DNA of 64,000 nucleotides. Origin: JBAZTO01 sp041661865. GTDB taxonomy: Bacteria > Planctomycetota > Phycisphaerae > SM23-33. Positions 52,643 through 61,625 of this stretch are shown piece after piece. Position numbers and translations under genes: made by a program. Below the pieces are notes generated by a model that worked only from the letters and a program-made list of their open reading frames with translations, made no database searches and was not told where the DNA came from. How positions within the stretch are numbered: position 1 is the first letter of the stretch; each line of letters starts with the position of its first letter. The stretch spans positions 53,505-117,504 of the forward strand of contig JBAZTO010000003.1 in the NCBI GenBank assembly GCA_041661865.1. The letters run 5' to 3'.

Positions 52643-53584
52643 CTACAAGTTCTTGCGATACCAGTCGATCGAGCGGGTCAAGCCGTCCTCAAAGTATACC
52701 GTCGGCTCGTAACCGAGTGTCTGTCGCGCCATCGCGATGTCGGCCAGAGAGTGCTTGACGTCGCCGATCCGCGTCGCCTCGTACAGCGGCTGGATGTTGG
52801 TACACAGCAGGCGGTTGAGCAGGGCCAGTATCTCGTTGAGGCTCGTGGCACGGTTGCAGGCGATGTTGACCGCCTGCCCGGTGCATCGCTTGGCATCGAC
52901 GGTGGCAGCCAGCCAGTTGGCCTGGCAGACGTTTTCGATGAAACAGAAGTCGCGGGTTTGCTCCCCGTCGCCGAAGACGACAGGCCGCTGCCCCTTCAGC
53001 AGACGGCTGACAAAGGCGGGAATGGCCGCGGCGTACGCGCCGGCCGGGTCCTGGTATGGCCCGAACACGTTGAAGTACCGCAGGCAGAAGGTCTCCAGGC
53101 CGTAGACGGCCGCGTAGGCCTGCATGTACATCTCGCAGGCCAGCTTGCTGGCGGCGTACGGACTGATGGGCTCGGGCACCATGCCCTCGTGCTTGGGGGA
53201 CGCTTCCTGGTTGCCGTACGCGCTGGACGAGGCCGCAAAAACCACGCGCCGGGGCCCCTTGTCGCGGGCCACTTCCAGCACGTTGATAGTCCCGTTGACG
53301 TTGACTTCGTGGCAGGTGACCGGGTCGGCCACGCTGCGGGGCACCGCCGCCAGGGCCGCCTCATGGAAGATGGCCGCACAGCCCCTGGCCGCCCTCTCGA
53401 TGGCCGAGCGGTCGCGGACGTCCCCTTCGATCAGTTCGATGCGGCTGAGAATCTCCGCGAGGTTCTCGCGCTTGCCCGTGGAAAAATCGTCCAGCACGAC
53501 CACCTGGTGCCCCTTGGCCAGCAGGAAGCGAGCCAGGTTGCACCCGATGAAACCCGCGCCGCCGGTAACCAGGTACTTGCTCAT
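52643..53584 (-). CDS. NAD-dependent sugar epimerase/dehydratase (WbpP-like)
   Basis: The 313-residue SDR protein starts at the ATG at 53584 (MSKYLVTGGAGFIGCNLARFLL); GAGGACGAACATT precedes it. The Rossmann GGAGFIG, the SPYAASK catalytic Tyr-Lys and QDPAGAYAAAIPAFVSRLLKG match UDP-GlcNAc/Glc-4-epimerase-like enzymes. A role in making the polysaccharide precursor is likely. Its start region is close to the end of the next epimerase gene. Confidence 0.88.
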   Translation of the reverse strand: MSKYLVTGGAGFIGCNLARFLLAKGHQVVVLDDFSTGKRENLAEILSRIELIEGDVRDRSAIERAARGCAAIFHEAALAAVPRSVADPVTCHEVNVNGTINVLEVARDKGPRRVVFAASSSAYGNQEASPKHEGMVPEPISPYAASKLACEMYMQAYAAVYGLETFCLRYFNVFGPYQDPAGAYAAAIPAFVSRLLKGQRPVVFGDGEQTRDFCFIENVCQANWLAATVDAKRCTGQAVNIACNRATSLNEILALLNRLLCTNIQPLYEATRIGDVKHSLADIAMARQTLGYEPTVYFEDGLTRSIDWYRKNL

Positions 53585-53595
53585 AATGTTCGTCC

Positions 53596-54573
53596 TCAAC
53601 TGCTCTTCTGGAGGCTACCCTTCTGGTATTCGATAATCTGGGCGAGGGTCTGTTCGAGGGTGTGCCTGGGCTTGTAGTCGATCAGCCGCTTGATCTTGCC
53701 CAGGTCGGGCACGCGGGTGAGCATGTCGTCGAACGGCCGGCCGTAGGCCTCCTCGTAGCTGATGTGCTGGATGGAGGACTTCGAGCCGGTCATGTCGATG
53801 ATCTTGCGGGCCAGGTCGTTGATGGTGACCAGTTCGGTCGTGCCGACGTTGACCACCTGCCCGACGGCGCCGGGGGAGTCCATCAGCTTGACGATGGCGT
53901 CGATGATGTCGGCCACGTTGGAGAAGCAGCGGCTCTGGTCGCCGGTGCCAAAGACGCGGATGGGCTCGCCTTTCAGCGCCGCGCGGACGAACCGCGGCAC
54001 GACCATTCCGTACTGTCCGCTCTGGCGGGGCCCGATGGTGTTGAAGAAGCGGCAGACGACGGTGTCCAGCCCGTACTGGCCGTGGTAGGCCAGGGCCAGG
54101 AACTCGTCGACCATCTTGCTGCACGCATAGCTCCATCGCGTGAAGCGGGTCGAGCCCAGCGTGGTGTCGTCATCCTCGCTGAAGGGAATCTTGGTGTTCT
54201 TGCCGTAGACCTCGGAGGTAGAGGCCACCAGGATCTTGCGGCGGAACTTGTTGGCCAGGTCCAGCATCACCTCCGAGCCGTGAATGTTGGTCTCGATGGT
54301 GTGGACCGGCTCGTCGACGATGAGTTGGACACCCACCGCGGCGGCCAGGTGGAAGACCCTGTCGCAACGGTCGACCAGCGAGGTCATCGTGGTGGCGTTG
54401 CGGACGGTCTCGCGGACGAACTGGTAGTTCGCGTGGGACATCGACGGACGGATATTGTCCATGCTGCCCGTGGACAGGTCATCCACCGCCACAACCTTGT
54501 GTCCCGCCTTGAGCAATGTCTCGCCCAAGTGCGATCCGATAAAGCCCGCTCCGCCGGTAATCAGTACGTTCAT
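53596..54573 (-). CDS. NAD-dependent sugar epimerase/decarboxylase-like SDR protein
   Basis: The 325-residue SDR protein has GGAGFIGSHLGETLL, VDDLSTGSMDNI, STSEVYGKN and WSYACSK, typical of GDP-mannose dehydratase/UDP-xylose synthase-like enzymes. It probably converts a nucleotide sugar for the polysaccharide made by the cluster. It is the first of the adjacent SDR pair in transcription order, 11 bases from the next. Confidence 0.88.
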   Translation of the reverse strand: MNVLITGGAGFIGSHLGETLLKAGHKVVAVDDLSTGSMDNIRPSMSHANYQFVRETVRNATTMTSLVDRCDRVFHLAAAVGVQLIVDEPVHTIETNIHGSEVMLDLANKFRRKILVASTSEVYGKNTKIPFSEDDDTTLGSTRFTRWSYACSKMVDEFLALAYHGQYGLDTVVCRFFNTIGPRQSGQYGMVVPRFVRAALKGEPIRVFGTGDQSRCFSNVADIIDAIVKLMDSPGAVGQVVNVGTTELVTINDLARKIIDMTGSKSSIQHISYEEAYGRPFDDMLTRVPDLGKIKRLIDYKPRHTLEQTLAQIIEYQKGSLQKSS

Positions 54574-54714
54574 GTATCGACCTTAATTTGCTGGGGTTGG
54601 AAACAGGTCAAGAAGATAGCACCGCCGGCGCGCGTTGGCAACAAATATGAATCATCTCGCACAGCCAGCCGCCATGCGAGTCACGGGCGCGAGCAACAAT
54701 TCAGTCCTGGCGTG

Positions 54715-55392
54715 TCAGGAATTGCCGGCCGGGTCAGTGACAGCGGCCGGACTGGCCGGCGGCGCACTCTGGCTGGGCTCCGCTGCCGCGCCGCTGCTGG
54801 GCTTGGCTGCCACAGGCTCGCCTGCCGGCTTGGGCGCCTTGGGCTTGGGCGGCTTGGCGCCACCGCTCTCCTTGGCCTTGGCGCCGGAGGAGATCAGCGT
54901 CATCGAGATTCGCTTGCCCTCGCGGCGGAAGTCCTGGTCCACCTTGGCCACCTCGGCCAGGCTCTGCTTGATGTGGGTGAAGATCTTCTCGCCCTCATCG
55001 ATGTGGGCCAGTTCCCTGCCGCGGAAGCGAAGGATGAACTGGACGCGGTCGCCCCGCAGGAGGAACTCCTTGGCATGGTTGAGCTTGATCCCAAGGTCGT
55101 GGTCGCCGATCTTGGGCGTCTTGATGCGGATTTCCTTCAGCTCCGTCTCATGCCGGTGGGACTTGGACTTCTGCTCCTTCTTGTTCTGGGCGTACTTCCA
55201 CTTGCCATAGTCCATGATCCGGCAGACCGGCGGGCGTGACATGGGCGCCACTTCCACCAGGTCCAGGCCCGCAGCCTGTGCCCGGGCCATGGCATCGGCG
55301 ATCTCCACAACGCCCACCTGCCCGTCGTTTTCGTCGATGAGCCGGATGGGGGAGACCCGAATGCGTTCGTTGCAGCGTAGATTCTGAGCGAT
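54715..55392 (-). CDS. infC: Translation initiation factor IF-3 with ATC start
   Basis: The 225-residue product has both IF-3 domains: NERIRVSPIRLIDENDGQVGVV with GLDLVEVAP, and KEIRIKTPKIGDHDLGIKLNHAKEFL with GDRVQFILRFRGRELAH. A Pro/Ala-rich tail of about 50 residues is extra to the usual length. The codon at 55392 is ATC, with AGGAG 8 bases upstream and no ATG or good GTG nearby; IF-3 genes typically use rare AUU/AUC starts for autoregulation. It lies after thrS, as in many bacteria, but is not followed by rpmI-rplT. Confidence 0.93.
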   Translation of the reverse strand: MAQNLRCNERIRVSPIRLIDENDGQVGVVEIADAMARAQAAGLDLVEVAPMSRPPVCRIMDYGKWKYAQNKKEQKSKSHRHETELKEIRIKTPKIGDHDLGIKLNHAKEFLLRGDRVQFILRFRGRELAHIDEGEKIFTHIKQSLAEVAKVDQDFRREGKRISMTLISSGAKAKESGGAKPPKPKAPKPAGEPVAAKPSSGAAAEPSQSAPPASPAAVTDPAGNS

Positions 55393-55580
55393 GGTCGTTA
55401 CTCCTGATCCTGTTATGTGCCTCTCAAGGCCCGGCCGACGCAGCCGTGTCCTCTGCGGCACCTGTTCATGATACGCTTACCCTGTCACCGTGTCGCGGGC
55501 ATCTTCCAGCCGGCGAGCCCACAACGGTCGGGACATCCCGCCAGGCCCACCTGCTTAGAACCTATCTCAGTAGGTGTGTG

Positions 55581-55630
55581 GCACAGGCTTTCCAGCCTGT
55601 GCATGGCACAGCTTGGAAAAGCTGTGCCAC
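55581..55630. repeat. Two REP-like hairpins between thrS and infC
   Basis: GCACAGGCT/AGCCTGTGC (from 55581) and GGCACAGCTT/AAGCTGTGCC (about 55605-55628) resemble the element at 44264-44293. They may modulate read-through from thrS to infC. Confidence 0.8.
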
Positions 55631-55646
55631 CTATTGGGATAGGCTC

Positions 55647-57635
55647 TTATCCCTGGCTCTTGGGCCCTACCGTGTTGACGCCCTTGGTCACAATTTCTTC
55701 GAGCAACCCGCCAAGGAACTCATCGGCCGGCATGGCGCCCAGATCGCCGCTGGTGCGGTGACGCACCGCCACCGCGCCGCTCTCGACCTCTCGCGAGCCC
55801 ACCACGGCCATGTAGGGCACCTTTTGCAGGGTGGCCTTGCGAATCTTGGAACCGATCTTCTCGGGCGAATCGTCTAACTCCACGCGGATGCCGGCGTCGA
55901 CCAGTTCAGCCATTATATTGCCGGCATAGGCATTGAACTTGTCACTCACCGGAAGCACCGCCACCTGGACCGGCGAGAGCCACAGCGGGAAGGCCCCGCC
56001 AAAGTGCTCGATCAGGATGCCGATGAACCGCTCGGGCGATCCCAGCGGCGCCCGGTGGATCATCACCGGCCGATGGGCGGCATTGTCGGAGGCGATGTAT
56101 TCCAGCTCGAACCGCTCGGGCAGGTTGTAGTCCACCTGGATGGTGCCCAGTTGCCACTCGCGGCCGAGGCAGTCCTTGACCATGAAATCGATCTTGGGCC
56201 CGTAGAACGCCGCCTCGCCGGGCGATTCCTCGTATTTCATGCCGAGTTTCTGCACGACGTGGCGAATGTTGCTCTCGGCCAGGTCCCAATTCTCGCTCTT
56301 GCCGACATACTTGCTGGAGTCAACGGCCCGCAGCCCGATGCGGACGCGGTAGTCGTTGAGGCCCAGGGTCTTGAGCACCAGTTGGGTCAGTTCCACGCAG
56401 GACTCGATCTCGGCCTCCAACTGCTCGGGCGTGCAGAAAATGTGCGCATCATCCTGCGTGAAGCCTCGCACGCGGGTCAGGCCGTTGAGTTCGCCCGACT
56501 GCTCGAAGCGGTAGACCGTGCCGAATTCCGACAGGCGGACGGGCAACTCGCGGTAGCTCCGCTGGGCGGCCTTGAAAATCTGAATGTGGTGCGGGCAGTT
56601 CATCGGCTTGAGCAGGTAGCCCTCTTCGGGCGACAGCTCGATGGGCGGGAACTGCGATTCCTTGTAGTACGGGTAGTGCCCGCTGGTGCGATACAGGTCC
56701 AGCTTGCCGATGTGCGGGGTGATGACCGACTGGTAGCCGCGTTTCCGCAACTCGCCCTTGAGCCAGCCTTCCAACTCCTGGCGGATGACGGTGCCCTTGG
56801 GCATCCACAGCGGCAGGCCCGGGCCGACCGCGTCGCTGATGAGGAAGAGCCCCAGTTGCTTGCCCAGGACGCGGTGGTCGCGCTTGCGGGCCTCCTCGAT
56901 GCGGGTCAGGTGCTCGGAGAGGTCCTTCTCGGAGAAGAACGCCGCCCCGTAGATGCGGGTGAGCATCTTGCGATTCTCATCGCCCCGCCAGTAGGCCCCA
57001 GCCACCGCCAGCAGCTTGAAGGCGCCCACTTTGCCGGTATCGGGCAGGTGCGGGCCGCGGCAGAGGTCCAGGAAGTCGCCCTGGCCATACAGGCTGACGG
57101 TTGTGGAGGCCGAATCCTTGGCGGCCAGGTCGCGAATCATCTCGACCTTGTAGGTCTGCCCCAGTTGCGACATGGTGGCGATGGCCTGTTCGACGGGCAG
57201 TTCCTGCCGCTGGATGGGCATTTTCTCGGCGACGACCTTGGCCATTTCCTGCTCGATCCTGGGCAGATCCTCCTGCGTGATCGGGCCGGGCAGGTCGAAA
57301 TCGTAGTAGAAGCCGTACTGGAAGTCGTCCATCAAGGCCGGGCCGATGGCATACTGCACCTGCGGGCCGTAAAGCCGACTGACGGCCTGGGCCATGACGT
57401 GGGCGGCAGTGTGGCGAAGCACTTCCAGCCCCGCCCGGTCGCGCTCGGTGATGATGCGGACCTTGTGCGTCCCGTCGCTCAGGGGCCGACCCAGGTCGCG
57501 CAGTTCGCCATCGACCTCCGCCGCCAGGGCGGCCTTGGCCAGACGCGGAGAGATCTTCTGCGCCACGTCCATGGCGCTGGCGCCCGATGGAAACTCCAAC
57601 TCGTTGCCGTCGGGCAGAATCACGATCACCTGCAT
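55647..57635 (-). CDS. thrS: Threonyl-tRNA synthetase
   Basis: The roughly 660-residue protein has an N-terminal TGS domain (MQVIVILPDGNELEFPSGA), an editing domain with HTAAHVMAQAV and CRGPHLPDTGKV, class-II motif 2 (TRVRGFTQDDAHIF), motif 3 and the C-terminal anticodon-binding domain (PVSDKFNAYAGNIM). It charges tRNA-Thr. The ATG at 57635 fits GAGG at an 8-base distance; GTG 57644 or ATG 57641 are alternatives only two or three codons longer. It lies upstream of infC. Confidence 0.95.
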   Translation of the reverse strand: MQVIVILPDGNELEFPSGASAMDVAQKISPRLAKAALAAEVDGELRDLGRPLSDGTHKVRIITERDRAGLEVLRHTAAHVMAQAVSRLYGPQVQYAIGPALMDDFQYGFYYDFDLPGPITQEDLPRIEQEMAKVVAEKMPIQRQELPVEQAIATMSQLGQTYKVEMIRDLAAKDSASTTVSLYGQGDFLDLCRGPHLPDTGKVGAFKLLAVAGAYWRGDENRKMLTRIYGAAFFSEKDLSEHLTRIEEARKRDHRVLGKQLGLFLISDAVGPGLPLWMPKGTVIRQELEGWLKGELRKRGYQSVITPHIGKLDLYRTSGHYPYYKESQFPPIELSPEEGYLLKPMNCPHHIQIFKAAQRSYRELPVRLSEFGTVYRFEQSGELNGLTRVRGFTQDDAHIFCTPEQLEAEIESCVELTQLVLKTLGLNDYRVRIGLRAVDSSKYVGKSENWDLAESNIRHVVQKLGMKYEESPGEAAFYGPKIDFMVKDCLGREWQLGTIQVDYNLPERFELEYIASDNAAHRPVMIHRAPLGSPERFIGILIEHFGGAFPLWLSPVQVAVLPVSDKFNAYAGNIMAELVDAGIRVELDDSPEKIGSKIRKATLQKVPYMAVVGSREVESGAVAVRHRTSGDLGAMPADEFLGGLLEEIVTKGVNTVGPKSQG

Positions 57636-57995
57636 GTCCATCACCTCTTACCCTTCAAACAAAAAAGCCGGCACGCGCATCTGGCCAATGACCCTCTGAC
57701 CCGGGATGACTCCTGGGTCTGCCATTACGAAATCGTGGTCGTGGTCGTGGCCATATGCGTGTACCGGCTCATCTGCCTTATAGGCTATCATAGCCCACTG
57801 CATTGTCAATCGGCAAATTGGCTGCCGCGGATTGACCTGAAACTCCCGCTCGCGGCACAACCGTGAATCCGCGTCTTATTCCGGTTGGATTTCTTCGCTT
57901 TCGTGTAGTCCGCGTGATTCGCCTGGTTCGCGGCTGGCAACAAACTCCAAACGCTACTTGATTTTTGCCGCCATTTCGGGAACATTTGACGGATT
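57636..57995. other. Divergent region between thrS and metG
   Basis: The gap contains a short GGCTAT/ATAGCC palindrome near 57781-57793 and tandem GTGGTC triplets near 57735-57752. No gene is seen. Promoters for the two synthetases probably lie here but no consensus could be fixed. Confidence 0.4.
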
Positions 57996-59558
57996 ATGGC
58001 TGAGACCTTCTACGTAACGACGCCGATTTACTACATCAACGATGTCCCGCACATCGGGCACTCGTACACGACCATCGCCGCCGACGTGCTGTCGCGCTAC
58101 TACCGCTCCGAGGGCAGGGACGTCCATTTCCTCACCGGCACCGACGAACACGGCATCAAGATCGTCAAGGCGGCCGCGGAGAAGGGCGTCACCCCCAAGG
58201 CCCTGGCCGACAGCGTGGTGGTGGGTTTTGAGCAGCTCTGGCAAGAGCTCAACATCACCAACGACGACTTCATCCGCACCACCCAGGACCGCCACGAGAA
58301 GCGCGTGGCCGAGCTGATCCGCCGCCTGCTGGCCCGCGACGAGATCTACCTGGGCAGCTACGAAGGCTGGTACGACGAGGGCCAGGAGGAATTCGTCACC
58401 GAATCCACCGCCCGCGAAAACGACTACAAGGGCGCCATCTCCGGCAAGCCCCTCACCCGCTACAGCGAGAGCAGCTACTTCTTCCGCCTGAGCAAGTGGG
58501 TTCCCAGGCTTATCGAGCACATCGAAAGCCACCCGAAGTTCATCCAGCCCGAGGCACGGCGCAACGAGGTCCTCAGCAAGCTCGCCCTGGGCGTGGAAGA
58601 CCTGAGCATCTCCCGCGCGAAGGAAAAACTGGGCGGCTGGGGCATCCCCATGCCCAACGACCCGGCCCACAGCGTCTATGTCTGGATCGACGCCCTGAGC
58701 AACTACTACACCGCCCTGGGCCTGCCGGAAATCGGCGATGAGTTTGACGGCAGGGACCAGCGTTACTGGCCGGCGGACCTGCACCTCATCGGCAAGGACA
58801 TCCTGTGGTTCCATGCGGTCTACTGGCCTTGCATGCTGCTGGCCCTGGATCTGCCGCTGCCCAAAACCATCTTCGCCCACGGCTGGTGGACCAGCGACGG
58901 CAAGAAGATGTCCAAGACCCTGGGCAACTTCGTCTCGCGCGAGGTGATCGCCCAGATCTGCCGCGACTACGGGCGCGACGTCTATCGTTACTTCCTGCTC
59001 CGCCAGGTGCCTTTCGGCGGCGACGGGGATTTCTCCCACGAGATGCTGCTCCAGCGATACAACACCGAGTTGGCCAACGCGATCGGCAACCTGCTCAGCC
59101 GCACCGTCAACATGATCGGCCGGTACTTTGAGGGCAAGGTTCCCGCCCCCACCGGCGGCGCTGCCCAGCAGGCCGACGATGTGAAGCACGCGGCCGCGGA
59201 CCTGCACGATGCCGCCGCGCCGGCCCTGGAGCTCTGCCAGTTCCACGTGCTGCTGGACAAGGTGATGGCCCTGGCCTTCGCGACCAACAAGTTCATCGAC
59301 GTCACCGAGCCGTTCAAACTGGCCAAGGATCCCGCCCAGCGTGACCGCCTGGCCGACATCCTCTACATCTGCGCCGAGGCCTGCCGGATCATCCTGCTCT
59401 ACCTGGCCCCGGTGATGCCCGAAACGGCCCAGCGCGGATTGGCCCAACTGGGCTGGACCGCCCCATCCCAATCGCTGGGGCAACTGGGTCGCTGGGGCCT
59501 GCTGGCCGGCGGAGAGGAAATCGCCAAGGGCGAGGGACTGTTCCCCCGAAAGACCTGA
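57996..59558 (+). CDS. metG: Methionyl-tRNA synthetase
   Basis: The 520-residue class-I synthetase has the HIGH motif in YINDVPHIGHSYT, TGTDEHG and the KMSKT motif (variant of KMSKS). It lacks a C-terminal tRNA-binding domain, consistent with the short MetG type. It charges tRNA-Met. Start ATG at 57996; its stop overlaps the start of the next gene by one base. Confidence 0.95.
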   Translation: MAETFYVTTPIYYINDVPHIGHSYTTIAADVLSRYYRSEGRDVHFLTGTDEHGIKIVKAAAEKGVTPKALADSVVVGFEQLWQELNITNDDFIRTTQDRHEKRVAELIRRLLARDEIYLGSYEGWYDEGQEEFVTESTARENDYKGAISGKPLTRYSESSYFFRLSKWVPRLIEHIESHPKFIQPEARRNEVLSKLALGVEDLSISRAKEKLGGWGIPMPNDPAHSVYVWIDALSNYYTALGLPEIGDEFDGRDQRYWPADLHLIGKDILWFHAVYWPCMLLALDLPLPKTIFAHGWWTSDGKKMSKTLGNFVSREVIAQICRDYGRDVYRYFLLRQVPFGGDGDFSHEMLLQRYNTELANAIGNLLSRTVNMIGRYFEGKVPAPTGGAAQQADDVKHAAADLHDAAAPALELCQFHVLLDKVMALAFATNKFIDVTEPFKLAKDPAQRDRLADILYICAEACRIILLYLAPVMPETAQRGLAQLGWTAPSQSLGQLGRWGLLAGGEEIAKGEGLFPRKT

Positions 59559-59980
59559 TGCCCCAGACACCTGAAAACAAGATCATGGAAGTCATCAAGG
59601 CCGACGGGCGATACCCGCCGGAGGCCTTCGCGTTCCTGCTCAACGAAGGCCTGCCCCGTGCGGTCAGGGAGGTTTACGGCACCGACGCCGCCGCGGCCAA
59701 GAGCGACCTGACCAGCCCGCGCGAGCACCATCACGTCAGCGGCAAACAGTTGTGCCTTTCGCTGCGTGACCAGGCCCTCGAAAAGTGGGGCCTGCTGGCC
59801 CCGACGGTCCTGGAGAGCTGGAATATCCGGGCCACGCTGGACTTCGGCAACATGGTCTACCTGCTGATCAAGCACAACCTGATGCAGAAGACCGCCGAGG
59901 ATCGCATCGACGACTTCCGCGACGTGTTCGACTTTAATGAAGCCTTCAAACCCACCGACGATCACGAGTTGAAGGCATGA
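59558..59980 (+). CDS. Minf_1886-family conserved protein
   Basis: The 140-residue protein matches the Planctomycetes/Verrucomicrobia family TIGR04138 (Minf_1886) by GRYPPEAFAFLLNEGLPRAV, HVSGKQLCLSLRDQALEKWG and FGNMVYLLIKHNLM. Function is unknown. It begins within one base of the metG stop and its own stop overlaps the next gene. It is good taxonomic evidence for the Planctomycetota/Verrucomicrobiota group. Confidence 0.88.
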   Translation: MPQTPENKIMEVIKADGRYPPEAFAFLLNEGLPRAVREVYGTDAAAAKSDLTSPREHHHVSGKQLCLSLRDQALEKWGLLAPTVLESWNIRATLDFGNMVYLLIKHNLMQKTAEDRIDDFRDVFDFNEAFKPTDDHELKA

Positions 59981-60159
59981 CCCGAAAGCCCCCATCCAAT
60001 ACCCGATCGCATCAGCCGCCGCCGGCGCCCGTGGACCGCGTCAACGGCATACCCGACCGCGCCGCGCGGACGCCGCTGTGGAAATACCTTCTGTTGGCGG
60101 CGATACTTCTGGGCTGGCTGGCGTTCCTGATATATTGTTGGGTCGCCGGGGGCCTGTGA
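59977..60159 (+). CDS. Small single-pass membrane protein
   Basis: This 60-residue protein has a Pro/Arg-rich cytoplasmic start and one C-terminal hydrophobic segment (LLLAAILLGWLAFLIYCWVAG). Its ATG overlaps the Minf_1886 stop (ATGA). No family recognised. Confidence 0.68.
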   Translation: MTRKPPSNTRSHQPPPAPVDRVNGIPDRAARTPLWKYLLLAAILLGWLAFLIYCWVAGGL

Positions 60160-60194
60160 ACCACTCTCAAGACGCCGAGGCAGGAGACGGAATT

Positions 60195-61172
60195 GTGTTA
60201 GAGGCAGGACAATTCAGGATATGGCAGCCGCTGGTGCTGCTGGTCGCCCTGGTCGCGGCGGGTTGCGCGCCGGCCAACAACCTCCAGCACAACGGCAGCC
60301 TGGTGCCCTCCCCGCCCGGAGCCATCAGCGTCTACCAGATGGCCGGCCGGCTGGGCATGGCCGTGATGGAAAGCACGCCCTCCATGGCCACGCTCCGCAG
60401 CGCCGGCAATACCGTCGTGATCTATGCCGACCCGGCCGGGCAGGCCTATGTCAACGGCCGGGCGCTGAGCGACCCCACCGGCGGCATTGTGCTGATCGAC
60501 GGCGTCCTGTTTGTCCCGATGAGTTTTGAGCAGGCCATTCGCTCAGCCCTGCGGGGCGGGACCACCCCGCCACCGTCCACGCCTTCTGCCCCAGGCCCCC
60601 GCTCTCCGCTGGTGAAGGTTCCTATGCGAGGCGGCCTGGTCGTCATTGACGCCGGTCACGGGGGAAAGGACACAGGCGCCCCTTCGGTCGCCGGCGGCGT
60701 CGAAAAGACCATCGTGCTGGACGTGGCCCGCGCGGTCTCCGAGCGACTGGCCCAAAGCGGCGTCGATGTGAAGATGACACGGGAAGGCGACACATTTGTC
60801 GAACTCGACGAGCGTGCAGCCATTGCCAATCGGGCCCGGGCCGACTTGTTCGTGTCCATCCATGCCGATTCCGCCCCGCGCAACCGCTCAGCCAATGGCT
60901 TTACCGTTTATGTTTCGCGGTCGCCCTCGCGGGCTTCGGAAGCCGCCGCCGCCGCCATTGCCCGACGCATGTCGGCCGCCGGGGCTGAGTTCCGCGGCAA
61001 GAAGGAGGCCGGCTACCGCGTCCTGGTCTGCAACGACCGCCCGGCGGTGCTGGTGGAGTTGGGCTTCCTCACCAACGGCCGAGATGCCGCCAACCTCTCC
61101 AGTGGGGCCTATCGCGACCGCCTGGCCGATGCCATCGCCGACGGAATCGTCGATTACCTCCAGAACAATTGA
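60195..61172 (+). CDS. N-acetylmuramoyl-L-alanine amidase, lipoprotein
   Basis: The 325-residue protein starts at a GTG at 60195, with AGGAG 8 bases upstream. An N-terminal signal with lipobox LVAAGC indicates a lipoprotein. A middle domain (AMG, VPMSFEQAI) precedes an Amidase_3 domain with zinc ligands in DAGHGGKDTGA, the EKTIVLD Glu and SIHADSA, and VELGFLTN. It should cleave murein cross-links between muramic acid and the peptide. It acts in the periplasm. Confidence 0.92.
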   Translation: MLEAGQFRIWQPLVLLVALVAAGCAPANNLQHNGSLVPSPPGAISVYQMAGRLGMAVMESTPSMATLRSAGNTVVIYADPAGQAYVNGRALSDPTGGIVLIDGVLFVPMSFEQAIRSALRGGTTPPPSTPSAPGPRSPLVKVPMRGGLVVIDAGHGGKDTGAPSVAGGVEKTIVLDVARAVSERLAQSGVDVKMTREGDTFVELDERAAIANRARADLFVSIHADSAPRNRSANGFTVYVSRSPSRASEAAAAAIARRMSAAGAEFRGKKEAGYRVLVCNDRPAVLVELGFLTNGRDAANLSSGAYRDRLADAIADGIVDYLQNN

Positions 61173-61377
61173 TCGCCCCTTCCGCATGACGGGAAACCAT
61201 CGGCGTGTAGGCATGTCTGGCGCTGACATGCCCATGCGTGCAACAACAATCGCATGGGCATGGCTCCCAATCGCTATAGCGCCCTCCCCGTTTGCTTCCC
61301 CCGGCGGCAAATCGTAGGCTGCCTTCAACATTTCAAATCAGGCGTGTCATTCTCGACCAGGCAGAGGAGGAGAGGTA

Positions 61378-61587
61378 ATGGTGTTCAGGATTCGCTTCCG
61401 GCCCAGCGCCGGCGGCTCAGAGAGCGAGACGGTCATCGAGGCCCGGAGTACCACCGAGGCCCTGGTCAAGTTCCGCCACCTCCGGGGCCGGCCCAGCGGA
61501 CCGGCAGGCGCCCAGGAACGGGTCACAAGCATCTGCTCCGACAGCCCGCTGGAAGAGCCGGCGATGGAGGACCCGTTATGGTCGTAA
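61378..61587 (+). CDS. Small protein of unknown function
   Basis: A GAGGAGGAGAGG run lies directly before the ATG at 61378, a strong ribosome-binding site. The 69-residue product (MVFRIRFRPSAGGSESETVIEARSTTEALVKFRHLRG) has a beta-strand-then-helix look. No family is recognised. Confidence 0.6.
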   Translation: MVFRIRFRPSAGGSESETVIEARSTTEALVKFRHLRGRPSGPAGAQERVTSICSDSPLEEPAMEDPLWS

Positions 61588-61625
61588 TGTGGCCGTGGCA
61601 GGGCGGCGAAAACTCGCCCGCGGGC

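Noticed and set aside
57954..59570. Long minus-strand frame (538 codons)
   Set aside because: Antisense shadow of metG.
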